A program made the position numbers and the translations under genes. From NCBI RefSeq assembly GCF_013409505.1, contig NZ_JACCBN010000001.1, positions 1,302,001-1,366,000 on the forward strand: a stretch of DNA of 64,000 bases, in the 5' to 3' direction. Under the pieces are notes generated by a model that did no database searches, was not told the DNA's origin, and saw only the letters and a list, made by a program, of their open reading frames with translations. Positions within the stretch are counted from its first letter, which is position 1; every line of letters starts with the position of its first letter. Source of the stretch: Actinomycetospora corticicola (GTDB taxonomy: Bacteria > Actinomycetota > Actinomycetes > Mycobacteriales > Pseudonocardiaceae). Shown here in pieces: positions 16,370 through 24,144 of this stretch.

Positions 16370-16394
16370 GGCGGGCCGTGCTCCACGGCCCGCC
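16370..16394. terminator. Bidirectional terminator hairpin
   Basis: GGCGGGCCGTG-CTC-CACGGCCCGCC: a perfect 11-bp GC stem with a 3-nt loop. It sits between the stops of the quinone reductase (16316) and the leftward L,D-transpeptidase (16407). Confidence 0.8.
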
Positions 16395-16406
16395 TCCTCC
16401 GCACCC

Positions 16407-17603
16407 CTACGTCGGCAGCGCCGACATGGACTGCCACTCCTGCCAGGAGAGCGACCAGTCGTAGATGTCGGTGCGCGGCATCGGCACGGGGCTGCCCGTG
16501 ACCTCCACCGGGTCACCGAACATCGCCGTGTTGAAATACGCCTCGGCGTCCTGCGTCGACAGGTTGACGCACCCGTGGGTCACGTTCTCGTTGCCCTGCG
16601 CGCTCGTGGACAGCGGGTTCGCGTGGATGAACTCGCCGTTGTTCGAGATCCGGACCGCCCACTTCTCCGGCACGTTGAAGTAGCCGTAGTCGGGGTTCGT
16701 CATGAGCTTGGTGGCCTCCTTGCTCATGACCACGTGGATCCCGTTCGTGGTGTTGCGGTTCGGGTCCGCGCCGAGGCCGTAGCTCGCCGGGACGGTCATG
16801 ACCGTCTGCCCGTCGCGGACCACCACCATCTGGAACGAGTTGACGTCCGCCTTGACGATCTGCGAACGACCGATGGTGAAGTGCGAGGTGACGTTCGCGC
16901 TGCCCCAGGAACCGTCGCCCACGTCGACCCCGACGAGGTTCGCCGCCACGTCGACCTGCGTGCCGGGCTTCCAGTACTCCTTCGGCCGCCAGTGGGCGCG
17001 CGACCCCTGCTCGGCGTCGGGCAGCCACGCCCACGAGCCCTCGGTGGGCACCGAGGTGCGCACCGTCAGCGCCCGCTGGGCCGCGGCCTTGTCGGTGACC
17101 TCGCCGTTGAACTGCACGATGATGGGCGCACCGACGCCCACCGTCGCGTCGTCCGCGATGTTGATGTTCGCGGCGACCTTGCGCTGCGGCGTCACCGTGG
17201 TGAACGACCCCGCGACCGGCGTCGGGTTCCCCGCCGTGTCGACGGCGAGCCCCTTCCACGTGTACGTGGTGCCGTACGCGAGCGTGCCCGTCGAGCTCCA
17301 CCCGTCGGCCGTCGGCCGCCCGGGCACGCTCTTGCCGTCCGCACCCATGAGTGCGATGTCGGTCAGACGTCCCTGCGCCACCTTCACGACGGCGGGTGCG
17401 GCCGGCGCGACGCCGGCCGTCCCGTCCGCAGGGCTCAGCGTCACCTGGGCCGCCGGCGCGCTCGGCGCCTCCTGCGACCCCGCTTCGACCGAGGCGCCGG
17501 GCGTCGAGCCCGAGGCCCGTTCGACCGTGCCCCACACCGTGATCGCGGCCAGTGCCACCGCGAACGCCACCATCAGCCCGAGCACCGTGCGCCCGAGTGC
17601 CAT
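16407..17603 (-). CDS. L,D-transpeptidase with Ig-like domains (cell-wall cross-linking)
   Basis: 398 aa. An N-terminal signal anchor (residues 6-25), two Ig-like domains (about 50-130 and 135-245) and a C-terminal YkuD domain with His343 and catalytic Cys345 in the ENVTHGCVNLS motif. It makes 3-3 cross-links in peptidoglycan outside the membrane. The layout matches mycobacterial LdtMt2-type enzymes. No lipobox Cys follows the anchor. ATG at 17603 chosen because the hydrophobic segment follows at once; the frame extends upstream without homology. A second, minimal L,D-transpeptidase is at 38947-39474. Confidence 0.9.
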   Translation of the reverse strand: MALGRTVLGLMVAFAVALAAITVWGTVERASGSTPGASVEAGSQEAPSAPAAQVTLSPADGTAGVAPAAPAVVKVAQGRLTDIALMGADGKSVPGRPTADGWSSTGTLAYGTTYTWKGLAVDTAGNPTPVAGSFTTVTPQRKVAANINIADDATVGVGAPIIVQFNGEVTDKAAAQRALTVRTSVPTEGSWAWLPDAEQGSRAHWRPKEYWKPGTQVDVAANLVGVDVGDGSWGSANVTSHFTIGRSQIVKADVNSFQMVVVRDGQTVMTVPASYGLGADPNRNTTNGIHVVMSKEATKLMTNPDYGYFNVPEKWAVRISNNGEFIHANPLSTSAQGNENVTHGCVNLSTQDAEAYFNTAMFGDPVEVTGSPVPMPRTDIYDWSLSWQEWQSMSALPT

Positions 17604-17768
17604 GCCTGACCCCCACCCGTTCCCTGGCGTGCCCCCGCCGGCCCGCCGTAGATCCGGACGTCCACGAGGACGCCCGGTTCCACCATCGTGCACCGGGGGA
17701 CCGACAACCTCACGGCACCACCCCGCGCCACGGGCCGAGTGGCCCACCCCCGACGTGCACGAACGGGC

Positions 17769-17797
17769 CGTCCGTCACGGTCCCACCGTGACGGACG
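17769..17797. terminator. Terminator of the PEP-synthase-like operon
   Basis: A 13-bp perfect stem (core GTCCGTCACGGT paired with ACCGTGACGGAC) with a CCC loop, 18 bp beyond the stop of the leftward gene ending at 17815. It is also upstream of the L,D-transpeptidase gene. Confidence 0.8.
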
Positions 17798-17814
17798 ACC
17801 CGCTCGGGGAGGTC

Positions 17815-18954
17815 CTACCGCCCCGGGATCGGCTTCCCCGAGAACAGGTACTTCTGGGCCAGGGCCACCGGGTCGTAGGCCGGGGCCGCCGTGGTGACCG
17901 GCTCCACGGTGGTGACGGGGCGGGTCTGCACGATGCACACCGGGTCGCCGGCCCGCCGGTGGCGGCCGATCACCCACTCCACGTCGACCGGGTGGCCGTA
18001 GTGCGTCTCGATGGAGGTGACCGCCGCGGCGATCGCCGCGATCTGCTCGTCGTCGAGGACCCGCCGGTCGGCGAGCTTGGCCGGCATCTCGATCTCGGTC
18101 ACCGCGCCGACGGCGAAGTCGAAGGCCGACACGACCTTCTTGTGTGCGACGTCGTACCGGAGCACGCGGCCGTCGGCCTTGCCCACCTCGACGTGGTCCG
18201 GGTCGACCAGGCCCTGCACGATCGCCTCGCCCCAGCCCCAGCTGGTCTCGATGACGATCCGGTCGCGCTTGCCGGTGACCGGGTGCACCGAGAACGCCAC
18301 CCCGGAGGACCGGGCGTGGATGAGCTCGATGACCCCGACCGCGATCGGCATGGCGTGGTGGCTGATGCCCCGGCGCAGGCGGTAGGCGAGCGCCCGCGCG
18401 GTGAACAGCGAGCCCCAGCAGCGGCGCACCGAGTCGACCACCCGCTCGATGCCCGAGACGCCGAGATAGGTGTCGAAGATGCCGGCGAACGAGGCGTCGG
18501 CGGCGTCCTCCCCGGTCGCCGAGGACCGGACCGCCACGGGCACGTTCACGTCCACGCAGCGCAGGCACAGCTCCTCGTAGGCCTCGGTGAGCCGCGCGGT
18601 GAGCGCCTCCGACATCGGGGTGGCCACGAACAGCTCGCGGATGGCCGCGGACGCGGCCTCCACCGCCCCGTCGTCGGGATCGGGGCCGAGGCCGGCCAGG
18701 ACGGCGTCGATGCGGCCGTCGAGGCCTGACTCGGCGCAGTGGCGCAGGTAGGCGTCGACGGTCACGGCGAACCCCTGGGGCACGAGCACCCCCGAGGCCA
18801 GCAGCTCGGCGAGCCGGCCCATCTTCGCGCCGCCGCAGGCGACCGCCTGCGCCGGATCGACCTCGTCGAGCCAGGCGATCGCCTCGCAGCTGTGTCGCTC
18901 GGTCACGGAGTCCTCCACGGCCACCACCCCCGACGTCCCCGACACCACCGTCAT
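17815..18954 (-). CDS. PEP/pyruvate-binding (ATP-grasp) subunit of a PEP-synthase-like phosphotransferase; phenylphosphate synthase beta / CreI-type
   Basis: 379 aa, about 40 kDa. It corresponds only to the N-terminal nucleotide-binding half of PEP synthase: GGAKMGRLAEL (about 40-52), VAVRSSATGEDAADASFAGIFDT (about 140-162), SVHPVTGKRDRIVIE and CIVQTRPVT near the end. It should use ATP to phosphorylate the catalytic His of its partner. The ATG overlaps the partner stop (ATGA). A 40-kDa ATP-grasp protein beside a 65-70-kDa His-domain protein is the known layout of phenylphosphate synthase and corynebacterial CreHI, not of single-chain PEP synthase. Substrate inferred, not shown. Confidence 0.8.
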   Translation of the reverse strand: MTVVSGTSGVVAVEDSVTERHSCEAIAWLDEVDPAQAVACGGAKMGRLAELLASGVLVPQGFAVTVDAYLRHCAESGLDGRIDAVLAGLGPDPDDGAVEAASAAIRELFVATPMSEALTARLTEAYEELCLRCVDVNVPVAVRSSATGEDAADASFAGIFDTYLGVSGIERVVDSVRRCWGSLFTARALAYRLRRGISHHAMPIAVGVIELIHARSSGVAFSVHPVTGKRDRIVIETSWGWGEAIVQGLVDPDHVEVGKADGRVLRYDVAHKKVVSAFDFAVGAVTEIEMPAKLADRRVLDDEQIAAIAAAVTSIETHYGHPVDVEWVIGRHRRAGDPVCIVQTRPVTTVEPVTTAAPAYDPVALAQKYLFSGKPIPGR

Positions 18955-20729
18955 GCGGTGACCCCCTCCGCCGCCGCCGGAGCCACGACGTCCGCCGCGC
19001 GGGTCAGCACCGTGACGACGCCGGCGCTGCCGTCGACCTCGATCTCGTCGCCGTCGTGGATCGACAGCGTCGCCACGCCGGTCGCGGTGACCGTCGGGAC
19101 GCCGTACTCGCGACCGACGATCGCGGCGTGCGAGAGCATCCCGCCGCCGTCGCAGACGCAGCCCGCGATCTTCCCGAACGCCGGGGTCCAGTTCGGCGAC
19201 GTCGACTCGCACACCAGGATCGACCCCGGCTCGAGGCGGTGCAGCTCGTCCGAGGACTGCAGCACCCGGGCGATGCCCCGCGCGGTGCCCTTGGCCGCGG
19301 GCACGCCGGAGATGGTCGTCTGGGCCGCCGCGTCGGGGTTCTGCACGGCGCGGATGGAGTTCGGGTTGAGGCCGAAGATCTCGATGAGGATGGGGTCCTC
19401 GACCGACTCCGGGATCGTCCCGAGCACCTTCGGCATCTCGCTGCGCCGGCCGTGCCAGTGGTCGAAGTACTGGCGGCGGTCCTCGACCAGCGAGCGGAGG
19501 CCGGCGTCGTAGGGCCGCTCGCCGGTGGCGACGTCCATGAGCTCCGGCCAGAAGAGGTAGAGCATGTCGTCGTTCCGCTCGGCCTTCACGCGGTTCGCGA
19601 GCTCCTGGCAGCCCCACCGCAGGGGCAGCATGACCTTGAGGTCGATGTAGTAGTTGTGGTCGTCCTGCCACCAGGGGAAGTTCGCCTCCTGGTTGGAGGC
19701 GAGCCCGGCGTCGAAGACGGCCTGCTCCTCGCGGGTGAGCCCGGCGCGCGCGTTGTCGATGGCCTCGTCACGCTCGGCGAGGGCGTTGCGGGCGGCCGCC
19801 TCGAAGTCGTGGGCGTCGCCGCGCTGCAGGAACGTCCGCACCAGGTCCAGCGGGATCGTGTTGTCCTCGATCCAGGCCGGGACGCCCACGTCGCAGGTCG
19901 CCTCGGCGCGCCAGCCGTAGACCTGCAGGAAGTCGTCGAACTCGGTCAGCCACTGCGAGGCGGCGCCGCCGTGGCGACCCAGCGCGTCGCGCAACTGTGA
20001 GCCCGTGTGCGCCTGGAAGACGCCCTCGAGCCCGACCGCCCGCGCCTTCATAGCCAGCGCGTAGAGCGCCCGGTCGGTCTCCATGATCTTGGTGTCCTCG
20101 CCCTGGAGGAACTTGCCGATCTCGTTGGGGTCGATCCCCATGTCCGCGCACGCCCCGTAGAAGCCGAGGAAGTTCGCGAGCATCGGGTACATGACGCCGA
20201 AGTGGATCTCCATCGACCGCTTGTGGTAGCGGCGGCCCTTCACCAGCAGTTCGGGGAGCTCGTCGCCGCGGGCCTGCGTGAAGTCCACCCCGCGGAAGTA
20301 GGACCAGGTGTTCTCCAGCTCGTCGCGGCCGCCCTCCCAGATGTGGCGGTAGTTCTGCAGGAAGTGGGGGAGGTTGGTGGCGATGCGTCCGGCCCGGGCC
20401 TCGATCTCGCGGGGATCGGTCTCGGGGAGGGCGCTGCCGTAGAGGTGGGTGCCGGCGAAGCGGGCGCTGACCCCCCGGCCCGGCGGCAGGGGGAGGGACT
20501 CGGCGGCGTGCTGGGTGCCCCAGCAGTAGCCGTCGCCGCTCCAGAGCGTGGCGCCGAGCGGGGTGAGGCCGCGCGACCAGTGGAAGTCGAGGAACCAGAA
20601 CTGGTTCTCGTCGCCGGGCTTGAAGGGGCCGGCCGGGTCGACGATCCACGGCATGTCGAAGTACTCCGGCTTGTACCCCGGGTACCACTCGCCCGTGCTG
20701 TAGGCGTCAACCGGAACGATGTTGGCCAT
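18951..20729 (-). CDS. PEP-utilising (phosphohistidine) subunit of a phenylphosphate-synthase-like enzyme
   Basis: 592 aa. The C-terminal mobile domain has the phospho-acceptor His534 in GGGMLSHAAIVGREYGVPTV, after GVPAAKGTARGIARVL. Residues 1-460 resemble the central part of phenylphosphate synthase alpha rather than the PEP-binding barrel of PEP synthase, with many Trp/Tyr/His (for example FWFLDFHWSRGL). It would take phosphate from the ATP-grasp subunit via His534 and move it to a phenolic OH. ATG at 20729 behind GGAGG; the frame extends 22 codons upstream without homology. Divergent from the HAD gene. Rifampicin phosphotransferase-like activity is an alternative. Confidence 0.78.
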   Translation of the reverse strand: MANIVPVDAYSTGEWYPGYKPEYFDMPWIVDPAGPFKPGDENQFWFLDFHWSRGLTPLGATLWSGDGYCWGTQHAAESLPLPPGRGVSARFAGTHLYGSALPETDPREIEARAGRIATNLPHFLQNYRHIWEGGRDELENTWSYFRGVDFTQARGDELPELLVKGRRYHKRSMEIHFGVMYPMLANFLGFYGACADMGIDPNEIGKFLQGEDTKIMETDRALYALAMKARAVGLEGVFQAHTGSQLRDALGRHGGAASQWLTEFDDFLQVYGWRAEATCDVGVPAWIEDNTIPLDLVRTFLQRGDAHDFEAAARNALAERDEAIDNARAGLTREEQAVFDAGLASNQEANFPWWQDDHNYYIDLKVMLPLRWGCQELANRVKAERNDDMLYLFWPELMDVATGERPYDAGLRSLVEDRRQYFDHWHGRRSEMPKVLGTIPESVEDPILIEIFGLNPNSIRAVQNPDAAAQTTISGVPAAKGTARGIARVLQSSDELHRLEPGSILVCESTSPNWTPAFGKIAGCVCDGGGMLSHAAIVGREYGVPTVTATGVATLSIHDGDEIEVDGSAGVVTVLTRAADVVAPAAAEGVTA

Positions 20730-20872
20730 CGGACCCTCCTCCGCGATGAGATCGAGCCGACCGTGATCCAACCGCAAGGGTGACGCAAGCAACACGTTCG
20801 CGGGACGGGAACGTTGCCGGGGCGCGAACGGGGACCGGTACGGAGGGCGGTCGAACCCCTACCGTGCGGCGC

Positions 20873-21544
20873 ATGCGGGGAGACGCAGCGACGCGGAGCT
20901 CGACCCATCGACCGCAGGCACTGCTGCTCGACATCGGGGGCGTCCTGCTCGTCTCGTCCCACGAGCGGATGGTGGACCTCGACGCCCCGGCGGACTTCAC
21001 CGAGGTGCGCGGCCTGCTGGGCCCGCGCCCCGACCCGGCCTGGGACGACGTCCTCACCGGCCGCGGCCGGGAACGCGCCTACTGGGCCGCCCGCGCGGCG
21101 GAGTACGGGGCGCTCCGCGGCGGCACGGGCACGGTCCCGGAGCTGATGGCGGTGCTCTATCCCGACGACGAGCCCTTCCGGCCCGAGGTGATCGCCCTGA
21201 TGGACGACGCCCACCGCGCCGGGCTCACGGTCGCCGCGCTCACGAACGACCTGGCGGCCTTCCACGGCGACGCCGACATCACCCGCCACCCCGTACTCGG
21301 CCGCTTCGACGTGATCGTCGACGGCTCGGTGACCGGCGTGCTCAAACCGGACCCCCGCGCCTACGCCCACGCCCTCGAGGTCCTCGACGCACCGCCCGAG
21401 GCCGTCGTGTTCCTCGACGACCTCCCCGGCAACTGCGCCGGCGCCCGCGCCGCGGGGATCGTCACGGTCGAGGTCGACCTCCGGGACCCCTCCGCGGCGG
21501 TCGCCCGCGCCCGCGACCTCCTCGCGCTCCGGGCCGTGGCATGA
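20873..21544 (+). CDS. HAD-superfamily hydrolase
   Basis: 223 aa. HAD motifs: DIGGVLL (nucleophile position Asp20, but Ile-Gly where the acid/base Asp usually sits, so Asp-x-Gly), ALTND (motif II Thr), LKPDPRAY (motif III Lys) and FLDDLPGN (motif IV). The Asp-Ile-Gly-Gly-Val variant is common in the GmhB/epoxide-hydrolase-N-terminal and haloacid dehalogenase-like branch. May be a phosphatase. Divergent from the phosphotransferase operon and overlapping the next SDR (ATGA). An in-frame GTG at 20864 is another start. Confidence 0.8.
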   Translation: MRGDAATRSSTHRPQALLLDIGGVLLVSSHERMVDLDAPADFTEVRGLLGPRPDPAWDDVLTGRGRERAYWAARAAEYGALRGGTGTVPELMAVLYPDDEPFRPEVIALMDDAHRAGLTVAALTNDLAAFHGDADITRHPVLGRFDVIVDGSVTGVLKPDPRAYAHALEVLDAPPEAVVFLDDLPGNCAGARAAGIVTVEVDLRDPSAAVARARDLLALRAVA

Positions 21545-22296
21545 GCCTTCCCGACGACGGGGCCGGTGAGATCGCGGTCGTCGTCGGTGCCTCCGGCGCC
21601 TTGGGCTCGGCGATCGCCGAGCGGCTCGGCCGTGCGGGGCTCACGGTGGTGGCGGTCGCCCGGACCGCGCCGGACCGGTCGTCGGGAGTCCCGTGCGCCG
21701 CCGACATCGGCGCCGACGCGGCGGTCGACGCGATCCGGGAGGCGGTCGACGCGGTGGACCGGCCGGTGCGGATGGTGGTGCAGGCCGCCGGACTGCCGGC
21801 GGCGGGACCGCTGCCGACGATCGACCCGGCCGCGCTCGGGACGGCCGTCGCGCTCAAGGTCGGCGGGATGCTGCGGCTCGTGCGGGCGGTGTCGCACCGG
21901 CTGCGGCCGGGCTCGCGGCTCGTCGCGCTCGGCGGGCACTACGGCAGCGAGCCCTCCCCGCACACGTGTGCCGCCGGGGTGACGAACGCGGCGCTGGCCA
22001 ACCTCGTGCGCCAGCTCGCCGACCACCACGGTCCCGACGGGGTGACCGCCCACCTCGTGGCCCCCGGGCCCGCCGACACCGACCGGCTGCGGCGGCTCTC
22101 GCAGGCGAGGGCCGACGAGCGCGGGGTGGACGTGTCGGTGATCCTCGACGAGCGCCGGGCCGAGTCTCCGCTGTCGGCGCTGGTCACGCCCGCGCAGGTG
22201 GCCTGGGCCGTCGCGACGCTGCTCGACCCCGAGGCCGACGCGCTGACCGGCTCGACGCTCGCCCTCGACGTGGGAGCACGGCGCGGGCTCTTCTAG
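21541..22296 (+). CDS. Short-chain dehydrogenase/reductase-like protein, catalytic residues missing
   Basis: 251 aa. Rossmann Gly-rich loop VVGASGALGSAIAERLG (about 14-30) and a VVQAAG (Asn-Asn-Ala-Gly-like) segment. The catalytic Ser-Tyr-x3-Lys set is not seen: the region around residues 130-150 reads GGHYGSEPSPHTCAAGVTNA, with no Tyr-x3-Lys. It may bind a nucleotide without classic SDR chemistry, or use other residues. ATG overlaps the HAD stop. Its 3' end overlaps the convergent AHSA1 gene by four bases. Confidence 0.75.
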   Translation: MSLPDDGAGEIAVVVGASGALGSAIAERLGRAGLTVVAVARTAPDRSSGVPCAADIGADAAVDAIREAVDAVDRPVRMVVQAAGLPAAGPLPTIDPAALGTAVALKVGGMLRLVRAVSHRLRPGSRLVALGGHYGSEPSPHTCAAGVTNAALANLVRQLADHHGPDGVTAHLVAPGPADTDRLRRLSQARADERGVDVSVILDERRAESPLSALVTPAQVAWAVATLLDPEADALTGSTLALDVGARRGLF

Positions 22297-22814
22297 TCCG
22301 CGCCCGGGATCGGCGCGCCCGCCGGGACCCCCGCGGCCACGAAGTCGTCGTAGTGCCGTCGCCACTCCGGGGTGGGCCCGTCGGTCCGCGGCGCGACGCG
22401 GCCGGCGAGGGCGGCGTCCAGGGCCTCGAGGCACACCTCCCAGCCCGCGGCGGTGCGGGCGGCGGTGTCCCGGCCGTCGAGGAGCGTGGTGAACGCGAGT
22501 CGGGCGCCCGCCTTCAGCGGCGTGATCTCGAACCGCAGCTCGTCGCCGCCCCAGGTGAACACCAGGCGCGACGGCGGGTCGCACGCCAGCACGGTCCCGC
22601 TCCCGCCGTCGCCCTCCGCGGTGAAGGTGAAGGTGACCGTCGCGCCCCGCCCGGGCGACCCGGCGTCGGGGAAGGCGACGCGGGCGGGGAACCAGGCGGT
22701 GAGCTCGGTCGGGTCGCTGACGGCGGCCCAGAGGCGGTCGACGGTGTCGGGGTACTCCCGCACGAAGCGCAGCGCCGGACGGCCGTCGATCTCCAGGTAG
22801 GTTCCGGTGGTCAT
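22293..22814 (-). CDS. SRPBCC / AHSA1-family protein
   Basis: 173 aa. START-like AHSA1 domain: RFVREYPDTVDRLWAAVSDPTELTAWFP at the start, then TFTFTAEGDGGSGTVLACDPPSRLVFTW. These cytoplasmic proteins bind hydrophobic ligands. The ATG at 22814 overlaps the stop of an upstream ArsR gene (ATGA). The ArsR-AHSA1 pair is a common bacterial arrangement in which the regulator controls both. Confidence 0.85.
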   Translation of the reverse strand: MTTGTYLEIDGRPALRFVREYPDTVDRLWAAVSDPTELTAWFPARVAFPDAGSPGRGATVTFTFTAEGDGGSGTVLACDPPSRLVFTWGGDELRFEITPLKAGARLAFTTLLDGRDTAARTAAGWEVCLEALDAALAGRVAPRTDGPTPEWRRHYDDFVAAGVPAGAPIPGAD

Positions 22815-23110
22815 CGTTCCTCCAGGTGGTCGCCGAGGCGGTCGAGGGCGTCGGACCAGAGCGCGCGGTAGGGCGCGAGCCAGGCCTCGAGCTCGCCGAT
22901 CGGGCGGGGGTCGAGGGCGTAGACCCGTCGCTGGGCGTCGACGCTGGCGTGCACGAGACCGGCGCGGCGCAGGGTCGCGAGGTGCTTCGACGCGGCGGGC
23001 TGGGCGATGTCCAGGCGGTCGACGAGCTCGCCGACCGCGTGCGGGCGTTCCCGGAGCAGGTCGAGGATGGCGCGCCGGGTCGGGTCGGCCAGCGCGGTCC
23101 AGGTACTCAC
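22811..23110 (-). CDS. ArsR-family transcriptional regulator
   Basis: 99 aa from the GTG at 23110, beginning VSTWTALADPTRRAILDLLRERP, the usual ArsR N-terminus. The helix-turn-helix (about 28-65) contains LDIAQPAASKHLATLRRAGL. No Cys, so not a metal sensor of the ArsR/SmtB metal types. It reads into the AHSA1 gene. A palindrome at 23117-23140, directly upstream, is the probable autoregulatory operator. Longer in-frame starts would run through that palindrome. Confidence 0.87.
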   Translation of the reverse strand: MSTWTALADPTRRAILDLLRERPHAVGELVDRLDIAQPAASKHLATLRRAGLVHASVDAQRRVYALDPRPIGELEAWLAPYRALWSDALDRLGDHLEER

Positions 23111-23116
23111 GGCCGC

Positions 23117-23140
23117 GAATATGCCATAGGCGGCATATTC
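23117..23140. promoter_or_regulatory. Palindromic operator upstream of the ArsR gene
   Basis: GAATATGCC-6nt-GGCATATTC, a perfect 9-bp inverted repeat ending seven bases from the ArsR start. It is AT-rich in a GC-rich setting and resembles ArsR/SmtB-class sites. It may also affect the divergent gene at 23280. Confidence 0.7.
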
Positions 23141-23279
23141 TCGTCCAGGGATGTGCGTGCTCGTTCGGCCCAACGGTGCAACCGCGGCCTGCGGCCCCGC
23201 GTCTCTTGATCGAGACAGCACCTCCCGGTGGGCCGGGCCCGGAGGTGGATCGGCGGACCGGCGCGACGGGGGATCGCAG

Positions 23280-24134
23280 GTGGCGGTGACGGACCCGGAC
23301 CAGGGGACGGCGGGCGACCGGGCGGCGGCCTGGATGACGCGGCGGCTGAGCTCGATGGTCACGGTGTACGTGACGGTGGGGCTCTCGGTGCTGTGGATGG
23401 TGCTCGGCGCCCGGGGGCTGCTCGGCTTCGACCCGTACCCCTACCCGGTGCTGCTCTTCGTGGGCAACGTGGTGCAGCTGCTGCTGATCTTCGTGATCCT
23501 CGTGGGGCAGCGGACCCTGTCGGCGGCGGGGGAGCGGCGCTCGCAGCAGACCTACGACGACGCCCAGGCGATCCTGCGCGAGTGCCACCGCCTCCAGGCG
23601 CACATCGACGAGCAGGCGCGCATGCTCAACCGCGCGGCGGCGCCGCGGGACCGTCTCGACCCGTGTGACACCGCGCCCATCCTCATCGCCCCGCCCGTCG
23701 CGCTGGAGCCGGCGGTGGCCGGGCCGAACCGGCGCATCGCGGCGTGGCTGGTCCAGTGGCTGGGCTCCACCGCCGCCGTGGTCTGGACGGCGGTCATCGT
23801 CTTCGGCTGGATGGCGCTCGCACTCGCCGGCGTGATCCCCGACCCCTACCCGTTCCCCTTCCTGCTGTTCTGCTCGTCGCTCGCGCAGCTGGTCTTCATG
23901 TTCCTGATCATGGTCGGGCAGGACGTGCTCGGCGAGGCCTCCGACCGCCGGGTGATCCAGACGGCGGACCACACCGCGGTGGTCCTGCAGCAGTGCCGCC
24001 ACCTGCGGCAGCACCTGGTGGCGCAGGACGAGCTGATCCTGTCGCTGGTGGCGTCCCTTCCCGACGACGGGGGCGGGGCGCCGGCCCCGCGCACCCCCGA
24101 CGGACTCCCGGCGGCGACCCGCCGCGCCACCTAG
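23280..24134 (+). CDS. Duplicated DUF1003-like membrane protein
   Basis: 284 aa with two similar halves. Each has a pair of membrane helices joined by an Asp-Pro-Tyr-Pro motif (DPYPYPVLLFVGN near 51; DPYPFPFLLFCSS near 197), followed by VGQ and a helical cytoplasmic tail (QAILRECHRLQAHI; AVVLQQCRHLRQHL). DUF1003 proteins usually contain one copy, so this is an internal duplication or fusion giving four helices. Function unknown. GTG at 23280 follows GGGGGA; an upstream frame is open but spans the ArsR operator. Confidence 0.75.
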   Translation: MAVTDPDQGTAGDRAAAWMTRRLSSMVTVYVTVGLSVLWMVLGARGLLGFDPYPYPVLLFVGNVVQLLLIFVILVGQRTLSAAGERRSQQTYDDAQAILRECHRLQAHIDEQARMLNRAAAPRDRLDPCDTAPILIAPPVALEPAVAGPNRRIAAWLVQWLGSTAAVVWTAVIVFGWMALALAGVIPDPYPFPFLLFCSSLAQLVFMFLIMVGQDVLGEASDRRVIQTADHTAVVLQQCRHLRQHLVAQDELILSLVASLPDDGGGAPAPRTPDGLPAATRRAT

Positions 24135-24144
24135 GGTTCCGGGT

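Noticed and set aside
14168..16501. Very long open frame on the plus strand, about 777 codons
   Set aside because: It runs antisense to the CtaG-like gene and through the quinone reductase in another frame. Its translation is Arg/Gly/Pro/His-rich without domains, typical of shadow frames in very GC-rich DNA. Many similar shadows elsewhere were dropped for the same reason.
18951..20729. Ordinary PEP synthase or pyruvate phosphate dikinase
   Set aside because: The protein lacks an N-terminal ATP-grasp domain (it is a separate gene) and its front part does not look like the PEP-binding barrel, so a single-chain PEP synthase call does not fit.
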